Of a stretch of 64,000 bases of DNA, positions 8,863-18,200 are shown one piece after another (positions within the stretch are counted from its first letter, which is position 1; the number at the start of each line of letters is the position of its first letter). Position numbers and translations under genes: made by a program. Below the pieces are notes generated by a model that saw only the letters and a list, made by a program, of their open reading frames with translations, was not told the DNA's origin and did no database searches. The stretch is from Phaeobacter sp. G2 (GTDB lineage Bacteria > Pseudomonadota > Alphaproteobacteria > Rhodobacterales > Rhodobacteraceae), in assembly GCA_025163595.1 (NCBI GenBank), contig CP104100.1, positions 2,604,001 to 2,668,000 of the forward strand. Direction: 5' to 3'.

Positions 8863-8963
8863 TGGCGTTTCCTTTCTTGCTGCCGGTTCAGGGAAAAACC
8901 CTTTTTCGTCCACTCGGTCTATAAAACTGCTCTAGACCTCGCCCTTGCTTCATGTCAACAGTA

Positions 8964-8983
8964 TTTGGACCAATCGGACGAAA
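8964..8983. promoter_or_regulatory. Putative TetR operator between methyltransferase-like and TetR genes
   Basis: TTTGGACCAATCGGACGAAA is an imperfect palindrome (14 of 20 positions symmetric) ending four bases before the chosen TetR start. Position, size and symmetry fit an operator for the adjacent TetR protein controlling both divergent genes. This is inference from symmetry and context only. Confidence 0.4.
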
Positions 8984-8987
8984 ACAG

Positions 8988-9464
8988 ATGCCAAAAATTG
9001 TCGACCACCAGGCTCACAGTCAGCACCTGGCGCAACGCGCTGCGGGGTATTTTTCGGATCATGGCTATGCCGGCACCAGTATGCGCGCGGTGGCGCAGCA
9101 TCTGGGCCTGTCAAAAAGCGCGCTGTATCACTACTTTCCAAGCAAAGAAGATCTGTTTTTAGCCTGCACCAAACAGGTTATGGGCGCATTTGACGCCGAT
9201 TTTGTCGACCCAGCGGCGTCAGAGCAGGAAAACCTTCACCGCCTGACAGAGGCCCTGCGTCAGGATTTTGCCCGCGAAATGGCGCTGATTTTTGACTACC
9301 TGCGGGGCAAGACCCAAAACGAGATTGCCCAGGATGAGGCCATGCAGGTGGCCATGAGTGCTTATCGCAGGGTTGTCACAAGTATTGTCGGGGAAAAACG
9401 GGCCGAGGCGGTCCTGGCCCGTTTGTTGGGAGAACTGATGTTAGACTATTTTTCTGGGAAATGA
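8988..9464 (+). CDS. TetR-family transcriptional regulator
   Basis: A 158-residue regulator. The N-terminal helix-turn-helix is clear: AAGYFSDHGYAGTSMRAVAQHLGLSKSALYHYFPSKEDLF, the diagnostic TetR block. The C-terminal ligand domain (about residues 55-158) is short and gives no hint of the ligand. The start at 8988 (MPKIVDHQ) fits family N-termini; an in-frame ATG at 8952 would add 12 residues, and neither has a strong ribosome-binding site. It probably represses itself and the divergent membrane methyltransferase-like gene. Confidence 0.88.
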   Translation: MPKIVDHQAHSQHLAQRAAGYFSDHGYAGTSMRAVAQHLGLSKSALYHYFPSKEDLFLACTKQVMGAFDADFVDPAASEQENLHRLTEALRQDFAREMALIFDYLRGKTQNEIAQDEAMQVAMSAYRRVVTSIVGEKRAEAVLARLLGELMLDYFSGK

Positions 9465-9589
9465 CGCCCAGAAAGCAGAATGACGCCCCATCTGGGGGCG
9501 CAATCTGTGCCAGTACAGACTGACGGCCCATGCCAACCTGCCAACAGCCTGGGTGACCAGAAGGTGGCAGAGCGAGCACCTAAGCGGCG

Positions 9590-10348
9590 TCAGGAAAAAG
9601 ACGGCGTTCGTTTTTGCATCATCGCAGAGACAACCTCGGCGAACTCCGGAGATTTCAACTGCGCCACAAACAGGTCGGACTCGCGCTGCATGTGCACTGC
9701 AACCTGATCGCGCTGATGACGGATCAGGGATTTTGACAGTTTAATCGCCTCAGGCGCCGATGCGGCGACGTGTTTGGCAATCTCTGCCACCTGCCCCTGC
9801 AGCGCGCCGTCATCAAATACCCGGGAAACCAGACCGTAGCTATGCGCCTCTTCGGCGGACAGGCTGCGCCCGGCCAGCAGGATGTCATTGGCCACTGCCA
9901 TACCTACCGAGGCCGACAACAACATTGACGAGGCAGCCTCTGGCACCAGGCCCAATTTGACAAAGGGCGCGGTGAAGGTTGCGCTGGCAGAGGCATAGAC
10001 CAGATCACAATGCAGCAGCATCGTCAGCCCGATGCCAATTGCGGGGCCATTCACGGCGGCAATCACCGGCTTTTTGCAAGTAGAGATCGCTTCGAGAAAC
10101 CGGGCGACAGGTGGCAAATCCTCTGTGTGATCCGCCGTGGAAAAATCCTGCAGGTCATTGCCAGCGGTGAAATAATCCTCCGCTCCGGTAATGACAAAGG
10201 CGCGCTGTGTGTCAGAGGCCTCATAGGCTTTGAGCGCATCTGCCATGACCCCATACATCTGTTGGGTGATCGCATTGCGTTTTTGCGGCCGATTGATGGT
10301 CAGAAGGGTAACCCGGCCATCGGCCTCTAGTGTAATTGTGTCGGTCAT
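9590..10348 (-). CDS. Enoyl-CoA hydratase/isomerase family protein
   Basis: A 252-residue crotonase-fold enzyme. The family core is seen: RPQKRNAI, then the oxyanion-hole region AGNDLQDF and KPVIAAVNGPAIGIG. A catalytic acidic residue is placed in VPEAASS (Glu). It probably hydrates or isomerises an acyl-CoA in fatty acid or side-chain degradation; the substrate is unknown. It is the last gene of a minus-strand operon with an alpha/beta hydrolase and a MarR regulator (45 bases between it and the hydrolase). Confidence 0.85.
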   Translation of the reverse strand: MTDTITLEADGRVTLLTINRPQKRNAITQQMYGVMADALKAYEASDTQRAFVITGAEDYFTAGNDLQDFSTADHTEDLPPVARFLEAISTCKKPVIAAVNGPAIGIGLTMLLHCDLVYASASATFTAPFVKLGLVPEAASSMLLSASVGMAVANDILLAGRSLSAEEAHSYGLVSRVFDDGALQGQVAEIAKHVAASAPEAIKLSKSLIRHQRDQVAVHMQRESDLFVAQLKSPEFAEVVSAMMQKRTPSFS

Positions 10349-10393
10349 AACAGCAGTCCTAACATGTGAAGTCGTAGAGGCAATTCTGCCAAT

Positions 10394-11269
10394 TCAATCA
10401 GTTACCTGATCTTGTGAAAGCCAATTCCAGCATTCCAACCAAAGCGCTTCGCGGCCTGGTCGAAAGGCACCCTCGTGACCAATACGCTTAACACCAATGT
10501 CAGCGGGGGTTCGAATGTGCAATGATTTCGCTGCGTTGGGATAGTACGCCAGCAGATCGCGCGCCGCCCGCGGGGTCGCAATTGGATCATCGGAAAAGAC
10601 CCAGGATCGGATAGGTGCCGTCACATCGCCGTAGTGCTGTGGCTTTAGCAGCCCCTCATAATCGGTGCGAAAATAGCTGCGACGTTGGCTCCATTTGCGC
10701 CAGGTTCTGAACACGCGCGGTGGCAAGGCCTCGCCCTGCCAGCCGCCCACAGGTTTGATATAGCCCCAGCGCAGCAAGGAATAGCTGCCCAAAATCCACC
10801 AGAAGTAAAACTCAAGCGGCCAATTCTTGATTTGGTGGCCGCCAAAATACCCAGTTCCAACAGAAACAAATGCATGGCGATCAATGGCTTGGTGATTGGA
10901 CATAACGCCAATGAAATGGCCGCCAACGCTATGGGCCAGATGGGTGATGCGCAGACCCGGCGCCGCCTGGCACAGGTGCTCCACGGCGGCAACCATATCG
11001 TATCGGCCCCAATCAGGATACTCGATCTCAGATTGGGCCAGATCCCCCTGGCACGACCCTGCAATGCCGCGATAATCATAGGTCAGCACAACGGCGCCAC
11101 GTTCGGCCATAAACTGCGCAATCGCATGATAAAACTGGCGCGGAAACCCGGTGCCGGCGGAGATCAGAACCGCCAGTTTAGGGCTGTCGCAGCTGGTCAA
11201 ATCGCCTTGCAGCGTGACACCGTCACTGGTGGAAAAACGTGTTGGTTCACGCTGTGTCGATTGCGTCAT
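10394..11269 (-). CDS. Alpha/beta hydrolase (COG4757-like)
   Basis: A 291-residue cytoplasmic hydrolase. The nucleophile elbow reads HLAHSVGGH (Ser) and the oxyanion/early strand region reads ISAGTGFPRQFYHAIAQFMAERG followed by TYDYRG, the hallmark of COG4757-type predicted serine hydrolases. A late His is in IGHEGAFRP. I set the start at 11269, where GGAG stands 6 bases upstream; the frame is open further. Its 5' end overlaps the end of the MarR gene by 23 bases, so both are coupled. The substrate is unknown; an ester or thioester linked with the downstream enoyl-CoA hydratase is plausible. Confidence 0.82.
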   Translation of the reverse strand: MTQSTQREPTRFSTSDGVTLQGDLTSCDSPKLAVLISAGTGFPRQFYHAIAQFMAERGAVVLTYDYRGIAGSCQGDLAQSEIEYPDWGRYDMVAAVEHLCQAAPGLRITHLAHSVGGHFIGVMSNHQAIDRHAFVSVGTGYFGGHQIKNWPLEFYFWWILGSYSLLRWGYIKPVGGWQGEALPPRVFRTWRKWSQRRSYFRTDYEGLLKPQHYGDVTAPIRSWVFSDDPIATPRAARDLLAYYPNAAKSLHIRTPADIGVKRIGHEGAFRPGREALWLECWNWLSQDQVTD

Positions 11270-11729
11270 GGTCATCTCCGCCAGGGGGTGAAACAGGGTT
11301 GATAATCTCATCCGCGTGATCGACGAGATGCGTTAAGAACCTCTGGATAACCAGCTGTTCTTTATCATTAAAAGGTGCAAGCAAAGCTGAATTGAAATGG
11401 GAGGTCTCTTCTTTGACATGGGCCAGAATTTTGGCGCCGTTTTGCGCAAGATGCACATTGATAACCCGGCGATCACTGGTAGAGGCAATGCGGGCAACAA
11501 GGTCACGATCAACCATGCGATCCACCAGCCCCGTCAGACTGGATTTCCCCATCGAGAGCCGTTTGGCAATTTCAGAAATGGGCTGCGCATCTGACTGGGA
11601 CAAGACAAATAGCACTGCAATTTGGCTTGTGGTCAGCCCCACGCTCTGGCGCGTACGCTGGTCAGCCGCGCGAAACAACGCATTATGAGCCACCTGCAAT
11701 TGATGAAAGACACGCAGTTTTACCGACAC
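11247..11729 (-). CDS. MarR-family transcriptional regulator
   Basis: A 160-residue winged-helix regulator: AHNALFRAADQRTRQSVGLTTSQIAVL, then ISEIAKRLSMGKSSLTGLVDRMVDRDLVAR and the wing STSDRRVINVHL. I chose the GTG at 11727-11729 as start, because GGAG lies 7 bases upstream; an open frame extends to 11819 but would run through the promoter and a palindrome. It heads the hydrolase/hydratase operon and faces the iron-type ABC importer genes, so it may control one or both sides. Confidence 0.86.
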   Translation of the reverse strand: MSVKLRVFHQLQVAHNALFRAADQRTRQSVGLTTSQIAVLFVLSQSDAQPISEIAKRLSMGKSSLTGLVDRMVDRDLVARIASTSDRRVINVHLAQNGAKILAHVKEETSHFNSALLAPFNDKEQLVIQRFLTHLVDHADEIINPVSPPGGDDHDAIDTA

Positions 11730-11755
11730 AACAGGGCTCCAAAACAAACTTATAT

Positions 11756-11775
11756 TTAGTTCGTATATGGACCAA
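11756..11775. promoter_or_regulatory. Putative MarR operator
   Basis: TTAGTTCGTATATGGACCAA is an imperfect palindrome (14 of 20 positions, with a perfect TATA centre), about 27 bases upstream of the MarR start in the divergent region. MarR proteins usually bind such dyads over their own promoter. No binding data can be inferred beyond this. Confidence 0.4.
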
Positions 11776-11816
11776 CCAGACCTGGCAATACCTGCTCCAA
11801 CGGCATGACGCGAAGT

Positions 11817-11870
11817 CACAGAGGATCAAAATCAAAGCTGTTCAAGCACAGAGGATTTTGATCACAGAGG
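11817..11870 (+). repeat. Direct and inverted repeats in leader of the ABC importer operon
   Basis: CACAGAGGAT occurs at 11817-11826 and 11847-11856, and CACAGAGG again at 11863-11870. Within the same stretch GATCAAAATC (11824-11833) and GATTTTGATC (11854-11863) form a perfect 10-base inverted repeat with a 20-base spacer. This arrangement is unlikely by chance. It could be a multi-site operator or an RNA stem in the leader of the substrate-binding-protein gene that starts at 12044. Confidence 0.7.
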
Positions 11871-12043
11871 GCCCTCACCCGATCAAGCGCAAGGATGGGA
11901 GAATTATTTCATATTATTTCAGCATTTTACCGGACGCACTTGAGTTGAACTCCCGCCCTTCCATTTTCTTACAAAATCACTTGGGTATATCAAAAAAGTT
12001 CATTACAACCCCGACTCACACGATCAACACACTGGAGACGCTT

Positions 12044-13192
12044 ATGTCCTATGCGACATCAATGGGCGGTTTCCTTGGTGCTGTTACAGCCAGTGCACTC
12101 TTGATTGCACAAGCCAGTGAAGCTCAAGCGGACGCCCTCACTGTTACAGATATTGCCGGCCGACAGGTCACGTTCACCGAACTGCCTGACAAGATTGTTC
12201 TGGGCGAAGGCCGCATGATCTATTCAATCGCGCCGATCACCACCTGCAATCCGTTTGAAAAAATCGTTGGCTGGAAAGACGATCTGATCAACTACGATCC
12301 AGATGCTTTCCGCAAATACGCAAACGCCCTCCCAGACGACACCGCCCGCCTGATCAACTTTGGCAATCCCTATGCTGGCGATTTCAGCATCGAAGCCGTA
12401 TTGGAGGCAGAGACAGATCTCTTGTTGCTCGACGTGGGCAACCTGTTCAAAGCCAAAGAAACCGGCCTGATCGAAAAGATGGAAACCGCAGGCGTCAACG
12501 TGGCCTTTGTTGATTTCCGCCGCAACGCAACCGAAAATACCGTGCCATCGCTGTTGATGATGGGCCGTATCCTGGGCGAGGAAAAGCGGGCTGCGGAGTT
12601 TATTGATTTCTATATCGGCCAGATGCGCAAGGTCACAAACGTTGTTGATCAGATCCCGGCGGACGCGCGCCCGCTGGTGGCGATAGAAAACGCCGCCGGC
12701 TGGCAAACTGATTTTTGCTGTTGGTCCTTTGGTCCCTACAACTTTGGCCGCTTTGTCGAACTGGCAGGCGGGGTCAACTATGGCTCAACCCTGGCCAATG
12801 CCTATTCTGTCGATATCAGTCTGGAAGGGCTGATTGAGGCGGACCCTGATCACATCATCGCCACCGGTGCCAACTGGAAAGAGACGCGCCCAGAGGTCAC
12901 CTCGATTTTGCTGGGCTATGACGGCGACCCGGTGGAAAATCAGGCCAAGCTACAGGCGCTGGCAGAGCGCACCGGGTTTGCCCAGATGCGGGCGGTGAAA
13001 GAGAGCAATATGCACGCGATCTATCACCAGTTTTACAATTCACCCTATCACTTCGTTGCGGTGCAACAGATTGCCAAATGGCTCCACCCAGAGGAGTTTG
13101 CAGATCTGGATCCGCAGGCCTCCTTTGAAGAACTGCACGATCAGTTTCTGCCGTTTGAAGCCTCCGGCCAGTTCTGGGCATCGCTCAAATAA
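12044..13192 (+). CDS. Iron/siderophore-type ABC transporter substrate-binding protein
   Basis: A 382-residue periplasmic binding protein of the FepB/BtuF (PF01497-like) class. Residues about 1-30 are a signal peptide (MGGFLGAVTASALLIAQASEAQA). The mature part starts with LTVTDIAGRQVTFTELPDKIV, the usual first strand of these proteins, and has DPDHIIATGANW near the C-terminal lobe. GGAG 5 bases upstream supports this start. It probably delivers a ferric chelate, haem or cobalamin-like ligand to the permease and ATPase genes downstream. Unusual features are ITTCNPF and the Cys-Cys pair in TDFCCWSFGPYNFGRF, which differ from classic siderophore binders. No TonB-dependent receptor lies nearby. 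Confidence 0.82.
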   Translation: MSYATSMGGFLGAVTASALLIAQASEAQADALTVTDIAGRQVTFTELPDKIVLGEGRMIYSIAPITTCNPFEKIVGWKDDLINYDPDAFRKYANALPDDTARLINFGNPYAGDFSIEAVLEAETDLLLLDVGNLFKAKETGLIEKMETAGVNVAFVDFRRNATENTVPSLLMMGRILGEEKRAAEFIDFYIGQMRKVTNVVDQIPADARPLVAIENAAGWQTDFCCWSFGPYNFGRFVELAGGVNYGSTLANAYSVDISLEGLIEADPDHIIATGANWKETRPEVTSILLGYDGDPVENQAKLQALAERTGFAQMRAVKESNMHAIYHQFYNSPYHFVAVQQIAKWLHPEEFADLDPQASFEELHDQFLPFEASGQFWASLK

Positions 13193-13251
13193 CACTCACC
13201 AGGTTCGCACTGCGGCTGTGCTCTGCGAACCTGACACTTGGAAATCCTAAA

Positions 13252-14328
13252 ATGACAGATCAAACGACCTCTGCTGGTTTGAACGCAGCTGCTCTGGTGA
13301 TGGCTTACAAACGGCGCAGTCTGCGCCGCGTTGGGCTGGTTGCAGGCGCGGTAATCGTAATGATGTGCCTTGTTGTTCTGGACATCATCACCGGGCCTGC
13401 AAACCTGAGCTTTGGACGCACGCTTGCGGTGATCCTGGATCCATCGCTGGCATCGCCAAAAGAACAGGTGATCATCTGGCAGCTGCGGTTGCCCGTGGCC
13501 CTGATGGCGGTGACGGTTGGCGCCATGCTGGGCGTTGCCGGTGCGGAAATGCAGACCATTTTGAACAACCCGCTTGCAGATCCCTTTACCCTCGGCCTGT
13601 CATCGGCCGCCAGCTTTGGCGCTGCGCTGGCCATCGTACTGGGCTGGTCGGTTGTGCCGGGTGTCGGCGGGCTGTTTGTCACCGCCAATGCCTTTGTTCT
13701 GGCGATGCTCACCTCTGGCTGTTTGTTTCTGTTCACCCGTCTGCGCGGCGTCACACCTGAGGCGATGATCCTTGTCGGGATCGCGATGCTGTTTACATTC
13801 AACGCCTTGCTGGCTTTTCTTCAATACGGCGCATCCGAGCTGCAATTGGCACAGCTGATTTTCTGGCAACTCGGCTCACTCGCCCGTGCCTCCTGGGCCA
13901 AAGTTGGCGTCTGCATCGCCGTTTTGCTGATTGTGCTGCCCTTTTTCATGTCCCGGTCCTGGGCTTTGACGGCCCTGCGCATGGGCGAGGAAAAAGCCGC
14001 AGCGCTTGGGGTCAATGTTTCGCTGTTGCGCATGTCGGTCCTGGCTGGGGTGTCGCTGCTGTCTGCGGTTGCGGTGTCCTTTGTCGGAGCTGTGGCCTTT
14101 GTCGGGCTTGTAGGTCCCCATATTGCCCGCATGATCGTCGGCGAAGATCAACGGGGGTTTCTTCCGCTTTCGGCGCTTTGCGGTGCGCTGATCATGTCCG
14201 GCACCTCAATCGCCTCCAAGGCAATCACCCCGGGCATTGTCTATCCAATTGGCATGATCACATCGCTGATCGGTATCCCGTTTTTCATCCTGTTGATCCT
14301 TGGACAACGTAAGAGGCATTGGCAATGA
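13252..14328 (+). CDS. FecCD-family ABC transporter permease
   Basis: A 358-residue inner-membrane permease with about ten hydrophobic segments. Family blocks are clear: RLPVALMAVTVGAMLGVAGAEMQ, NNPLADPFTLGLSSAASFGAALA, and the late GAVAFVGLVGPHIARMIVG, the region contacting the ATPase, then the conserved end PVGMITSLIGIPFFILLI-type sequence. It forms the homodimeric channel of a type II importer for iron chelates or vitamin B12. It sits between the binding-protein gene and the ATPase gene and overlaps the latter by 4 bases (ATGA). Confidence 0.9.
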   Translation: MTDQTTSAGLNAAALVMAYKRRSLRRVGLVAGAVIVMMCLVVLDIITGPANLSFGRTLAVILDPSLASPKEQVIIWQLRLPVALMAVTVGAMLGVAGAEMQTILNNPLADPFTLGLSSAASFGAALAIVLGWSVVPGVGGLFVTANAFVLAMLTSGCLFLFTRLRGVTPEAMILVGIAMLFTFNALLAFLQYGASELQLAQLIFWQLGSLARASWAKVGVCIAVLLIVLPFFMSRSWALTALRMGEEKAAALGVNVSLLRMSVLAGVSLLSAVAVSFVGAVAFVGLVGPHIARMIVGEDQRGFLPLSALCGALIMSGTSIASKAITPGIVYPIGMITSLIGIPFFILLILGQRKRHWQ

Positions 14329-15098
14329 CCAAACTAAGCGCTGAAAACCTGTCCTTTTCCTATGGGGCGCGGCCCGTTCTGAAGGGGCTGGAGTTTGATC
14401 CATTGCCCTCGGGCAAGCTGACGGCTTTGATCGGGCCAAATGCGGCGGGGAAATCCACCCTGTTTCGCCTGATCTCAGGTCTGGTCAAGCCTGCAGCGGG
14501 TCACGTCATCCTGAATGACACGAACCTAGCCTCCTTGGGGGCTCGGGACCGGCTTAAACGTATCTGCTTTATGCCGCAGTACTTTGCCGCAAACGCAGCC
14601 CTGACCGTTTTTGATGTGGTGATGATGGCCCATAAACAACTGCGCGGCTGGCGGGTCTCTGGGGCAGATATGGCGGCCGTGGCCCAGGCCCTGGAAGAAG
14701 CCGGGATCGGGCATTTGTCGCAAGCCTATGTGAGCGATCTGTCCGGCGGCCAATCCCAGATGGTTTCGGTGGCCCAGGCACTGATCCGCCACTCTGATGT
14801 CTACCTGTTTGATGAGCCCACCTCGGCGCTGGATCTGCGTCATCAGCTAGAGGTGCTGACCCGTATTCGCGCCACCATGATGGCGCGCGACAGTATTGGC
14901 GTTGTTGCCTTGCATGATCTGAACCTCGCAGCGCGATTTGCCGATCACCTTATCCTATTGGGTCAGGGGCGCATTCTTGCCCAGGGCAGTGCAGAAACTG
15001 TACTGCGCTCACCGGCGATATCCGAAACCTACAAGGTGGAGGTCGAAACCAGCACCGGCCCCAGACAGGATCTGACCGTCCATGCCTATGCGTCGTAA
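14325..15098 (+). CDS. ABC transporter ATP-binding protein (iron-chelate type)
   Basis: A 257-residue ATPase of the FecE/BtuD/HmuV class. It has Walker A GPNAAGKST, signature LSGGQ, Walker B VYLFDEPTSALD and the H-loop VVALHDLNLAARF. It energises the FecCD-type permease encoded just upstream. The ATG at 14325 overlaps the permease stop and has AAGAGG at a proper distance; a TTG two codons upstream is less likely. The operon ends at a strong terminator at 15151-15180. Confidence 0.92.
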   Translation: MTKLSAENLSFSYGARPVLKGLEFDPLPSGKLTALIGPNAAGKSTLFRLISGLVKPAAGHVILNDTNLASLGARDRLKRICFMPQYFAANAALTVFDVVMMAHKQLRGWRVSGADMAAVAQALEEAGIGHLSQAYVSDLSGGQSQMVSVAQALIRHSDVYLFDEPTSALDLRHQLEVLTRIRATMMARDSIGVVALHDLNLAARFADHLILLGQGRILAQGSAETVLRSPAISETYKVEVETSTGPRQDLTVHAYAS

Positions 15099-15150
15099 AT
15101 ATATCCTGTTGCTCTGACGGGCTGCTCGACACAGGAAACCGCGAAATAAC

Positions 15151-15180
15151 AAAACCCGCGCCAAATCTGGCGCGGGTTTT
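15151..15180. terminator. Intrinsic terminator between ABC operon and nrdJ
   Basis: AAAACCCGCGCC and GGCGCGGGTTTT form a perfect 12-base stem around a 6-base loop. A and T runs flank both sides, so it can stop the ABC operon (plus) and nrdJ (minus), which converge here. Confidence 0.9.
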
Positions 15181-15257
15181 ATAATGTTAAGTCAAGGCCT
15201 TGCTACAAAGAGTTACATCTAAACAGCCTGACCCGTAAACTACGTCTCCCCAAGGGC

Positions 15258-18200
15258 TTAGGAACAGCCAGAGGTGGAGCCGCAGGTGTTGCACTTCATG
15301 CAGGTACCATTACGCACCAGCGTGTAGTTGCCGCATTCGCCGCAGGCTTCGCCCTCATAGCCCTGCATCTTGGCCTTGGTGCGCGCATCCATGCCCGTGA
15401 CTGGGGCTGCGGTGGTTTCTGGCACCAGGGATTGCAGATCGGAAACCGGATCCGCCGCCGAGAGACCTGCGTTCATTAACCCCGTTCCACCGGTTTGCCC
15501 GCCCTGAAGCACCACAAGATCCTGTGGTAGACGCTTGCGCAGATACCCAGTGGAAGAGATCTGTTTCAGCACTTCGAGCGACCGGGTTGCGGCGCTTTCG
15601 CTGATTTCCGACAGGTTGGACACGCCTTCTTCCTCGCCGCGGCCAATGTCGTCAAAGGCAGGGCCCTGGGGTTTGACATGCGCCAGATCCGTGCGATCCA
15701 GATAGCTCACCGCCAGTTCGCGGAACACATAGTCCAGTACCGAGGTGGCATTTTTGATCGAGTCATTGCCCTGCACCATGCCGGCGGGTTCGAACTTGGT
15801 GAAGGTAAAGGCATCGACGAACTCTTCCAGGGGCACGCCGTATTGCAGACCAACCGAGACCGCGATGGCAAAGTTGTTCATCATCGCCCGGAACCCTGCA
15901 CCCTCTTTGTGCATGTCGATGAAGATCTCACCCAGGGTGCCGCTCTCATATTCGCCGGTCCGCAGGTAGACTTTGTGACCGCCAACAACCGCTTTTTGCG
16001 TATAGCCCTTGCGCCGGTGCGGCATCTTGGTGCGGTGGGATTTGATCACTTCCTTGATGACGATCTTCTCGACAATTTTCTCTGCCAGAACAACGGCTTT
16101 TTCCTGATTGTTGCCGGTTTCCAGCAGCTCTGCTGCCTCATCGTCATCCTCAACCAGCGCCGCTGCCAGCGGCTGGCTCAGCTTGGAGCCATCACGGTAC
16201 AACGCATTGGCCTTGACACCCAGGGACCAGCTCAGTTCATAGGCTTTCTGGCACTCTTCGATGGCGGCATCATTGGGCATGTTGATGGTTTTTGAAATCG
16301 CCCCGGAGATAAAGCTCTGGGCTGCAGCCATCATGCGGATATGGCTTTCAACGCCAAGAAAACGCTTACCTTTTTTGCCACAAGGGTTGGCGCAGTCAAA
16401 GATCTGATAATGCTCTTCTTTCAGATGTGGCGCCCCTTCCAGCGTCATGGTGCCACAGACATGGTCATTGGCGGCGTCGATGTCGGCCTTGCTAAAGCCG
16501 AGATGGCGCAGCAAATCAAAGGTGGGATCATTCAGCTTTTTAGCCGGGATGCCCAGTACGCCGGTGCAGAAATCCTCGCCCAGGGTCCACTGGTTGAACA
16601 CAAAGCGAATGTCAAAAGCTGCTTCCAAGGCACTGTCGATCTTGGACAATTCATTGGGGCCAAAGCCGTGGCCAGCCAGCGAGGTGTGGTTGATACCCGG
16701 CGCATTGCCGAGGGACGCATGACCCACCGCGTAAGAGACGATCTCTTCAATCTGCGAGGAGCTATATCCGAGCCCTTCGAGAGCGGAGGGCACCGACCGG
16801 TTGATAATTTTGAAGTAGCCGCCACCAGCCAGTTTCTTGAATTTCACCAGGGCAAAGTCCGGCTCAATTCCGGTGGTGTCACAGTCCATTACCAGGCCAA
16901 TGGTGCCGGTCGGGGCGATGACGGTGGTTTGGGCATTGCGGTAGCCGTGCTTTTCACCCAGCTCCAATGCCTCGTCCCAGGCCCCCATGGCCAGATCCGC
17001 AAGCCGCGCATCTGGGCAGCCGGAAATATCCAGCGGCACAGGTGGAACCGAAAGCCCCTCATAGCCCGTAACCTTGCCCATTGCCGCGGTGCGGTGGTTG
17101 CGAATGACCTTGAGCATGGCGTCGGCATTGCGGGCATAGCCAGAAAATGCGCCCAGTTCCCCGGCCATCTCAGCCGAGGTGGCATAGGCAACACCAGTCA
17201 TCAGCGCGGTCAGCGAACCGCAAAGCGCCCGGCCTTCCTCGCTGTCGTAGCCATAGCCCATGTTCATTAGCAAACCGCCGATATTGGCATAGCCCAGGCC
17301 CAGGGTTCTGAAGTCATAAGACCGCTGAGCGATCTCTTTGGAGGGGAACTGCGCCATGGTGACCGAGATTTCCAGTGTCACGGTCCATAGACGGCAGGCA
17401 TGCATGTAGTCCTCAGCCTGGAACTTGCCATCCTTGTAGAAGGTCAACAGGTTCAATGAGGCCAGGTTACAGGCGGTGTCATCCAGAAACATATATTCCG
17501 AACACGGGTTTGAGCCGCGAATTTCCCCATCCGCCGGGCAGGTATGCCACTCGTTCACGGTGTCGTGGAACTGAATGCCAGGATCGGCACAGGCCCAGGC
17601 CGCATGGCCGACTTTTTCCCACAGATCCCGCGCCTTGACGGTTTTGGCGACCTTGCCATCCGTGCGGTTGATCAGCTGCCAATCGGCATCTTTTTTCACC
17701 GCATGCAAAAACGCATTGGTGACCCGGATCGAGTTGTTGGAGTTCTGACCAGAGACAGAATTATAGGCCTCTGAATCCCAGTCGGTATCATAGATCGGGA
17801 ATTCAATGCTGTCATAACCCTGCTTGGCGTAGTCCAGCACACGTTTGATATAGGTCTCGGGGATGGCAACCTTCTTGGCCTCGCGGACCGCCGTTTTCAG
17901 CGCCGGGTTGTTTGCAGGCTCATAGGCATCCTCAGAGGCGCCATCCCAGGACCGGATGGCGGCAAAAATGCTGTTCAGCATCTTCTCATGCATCTTGGAA
18001 CCGGCCACAATCGAGGCAACTTTCTGCTCTTCGATGACCTTCCATTCGATGAAATCTTCGATATCGGGATGGTCCGCATCCACAATAACCATCTTGGCCG
18101 CGCGCCGGGTGGTGCCGCCGGATTTGATCGCCCCCGCAGCGCGGTCGCCAATACGCAGGAAGCCCATCAGACCAGAGGATTTGCCGCCACCCGACAGGGC

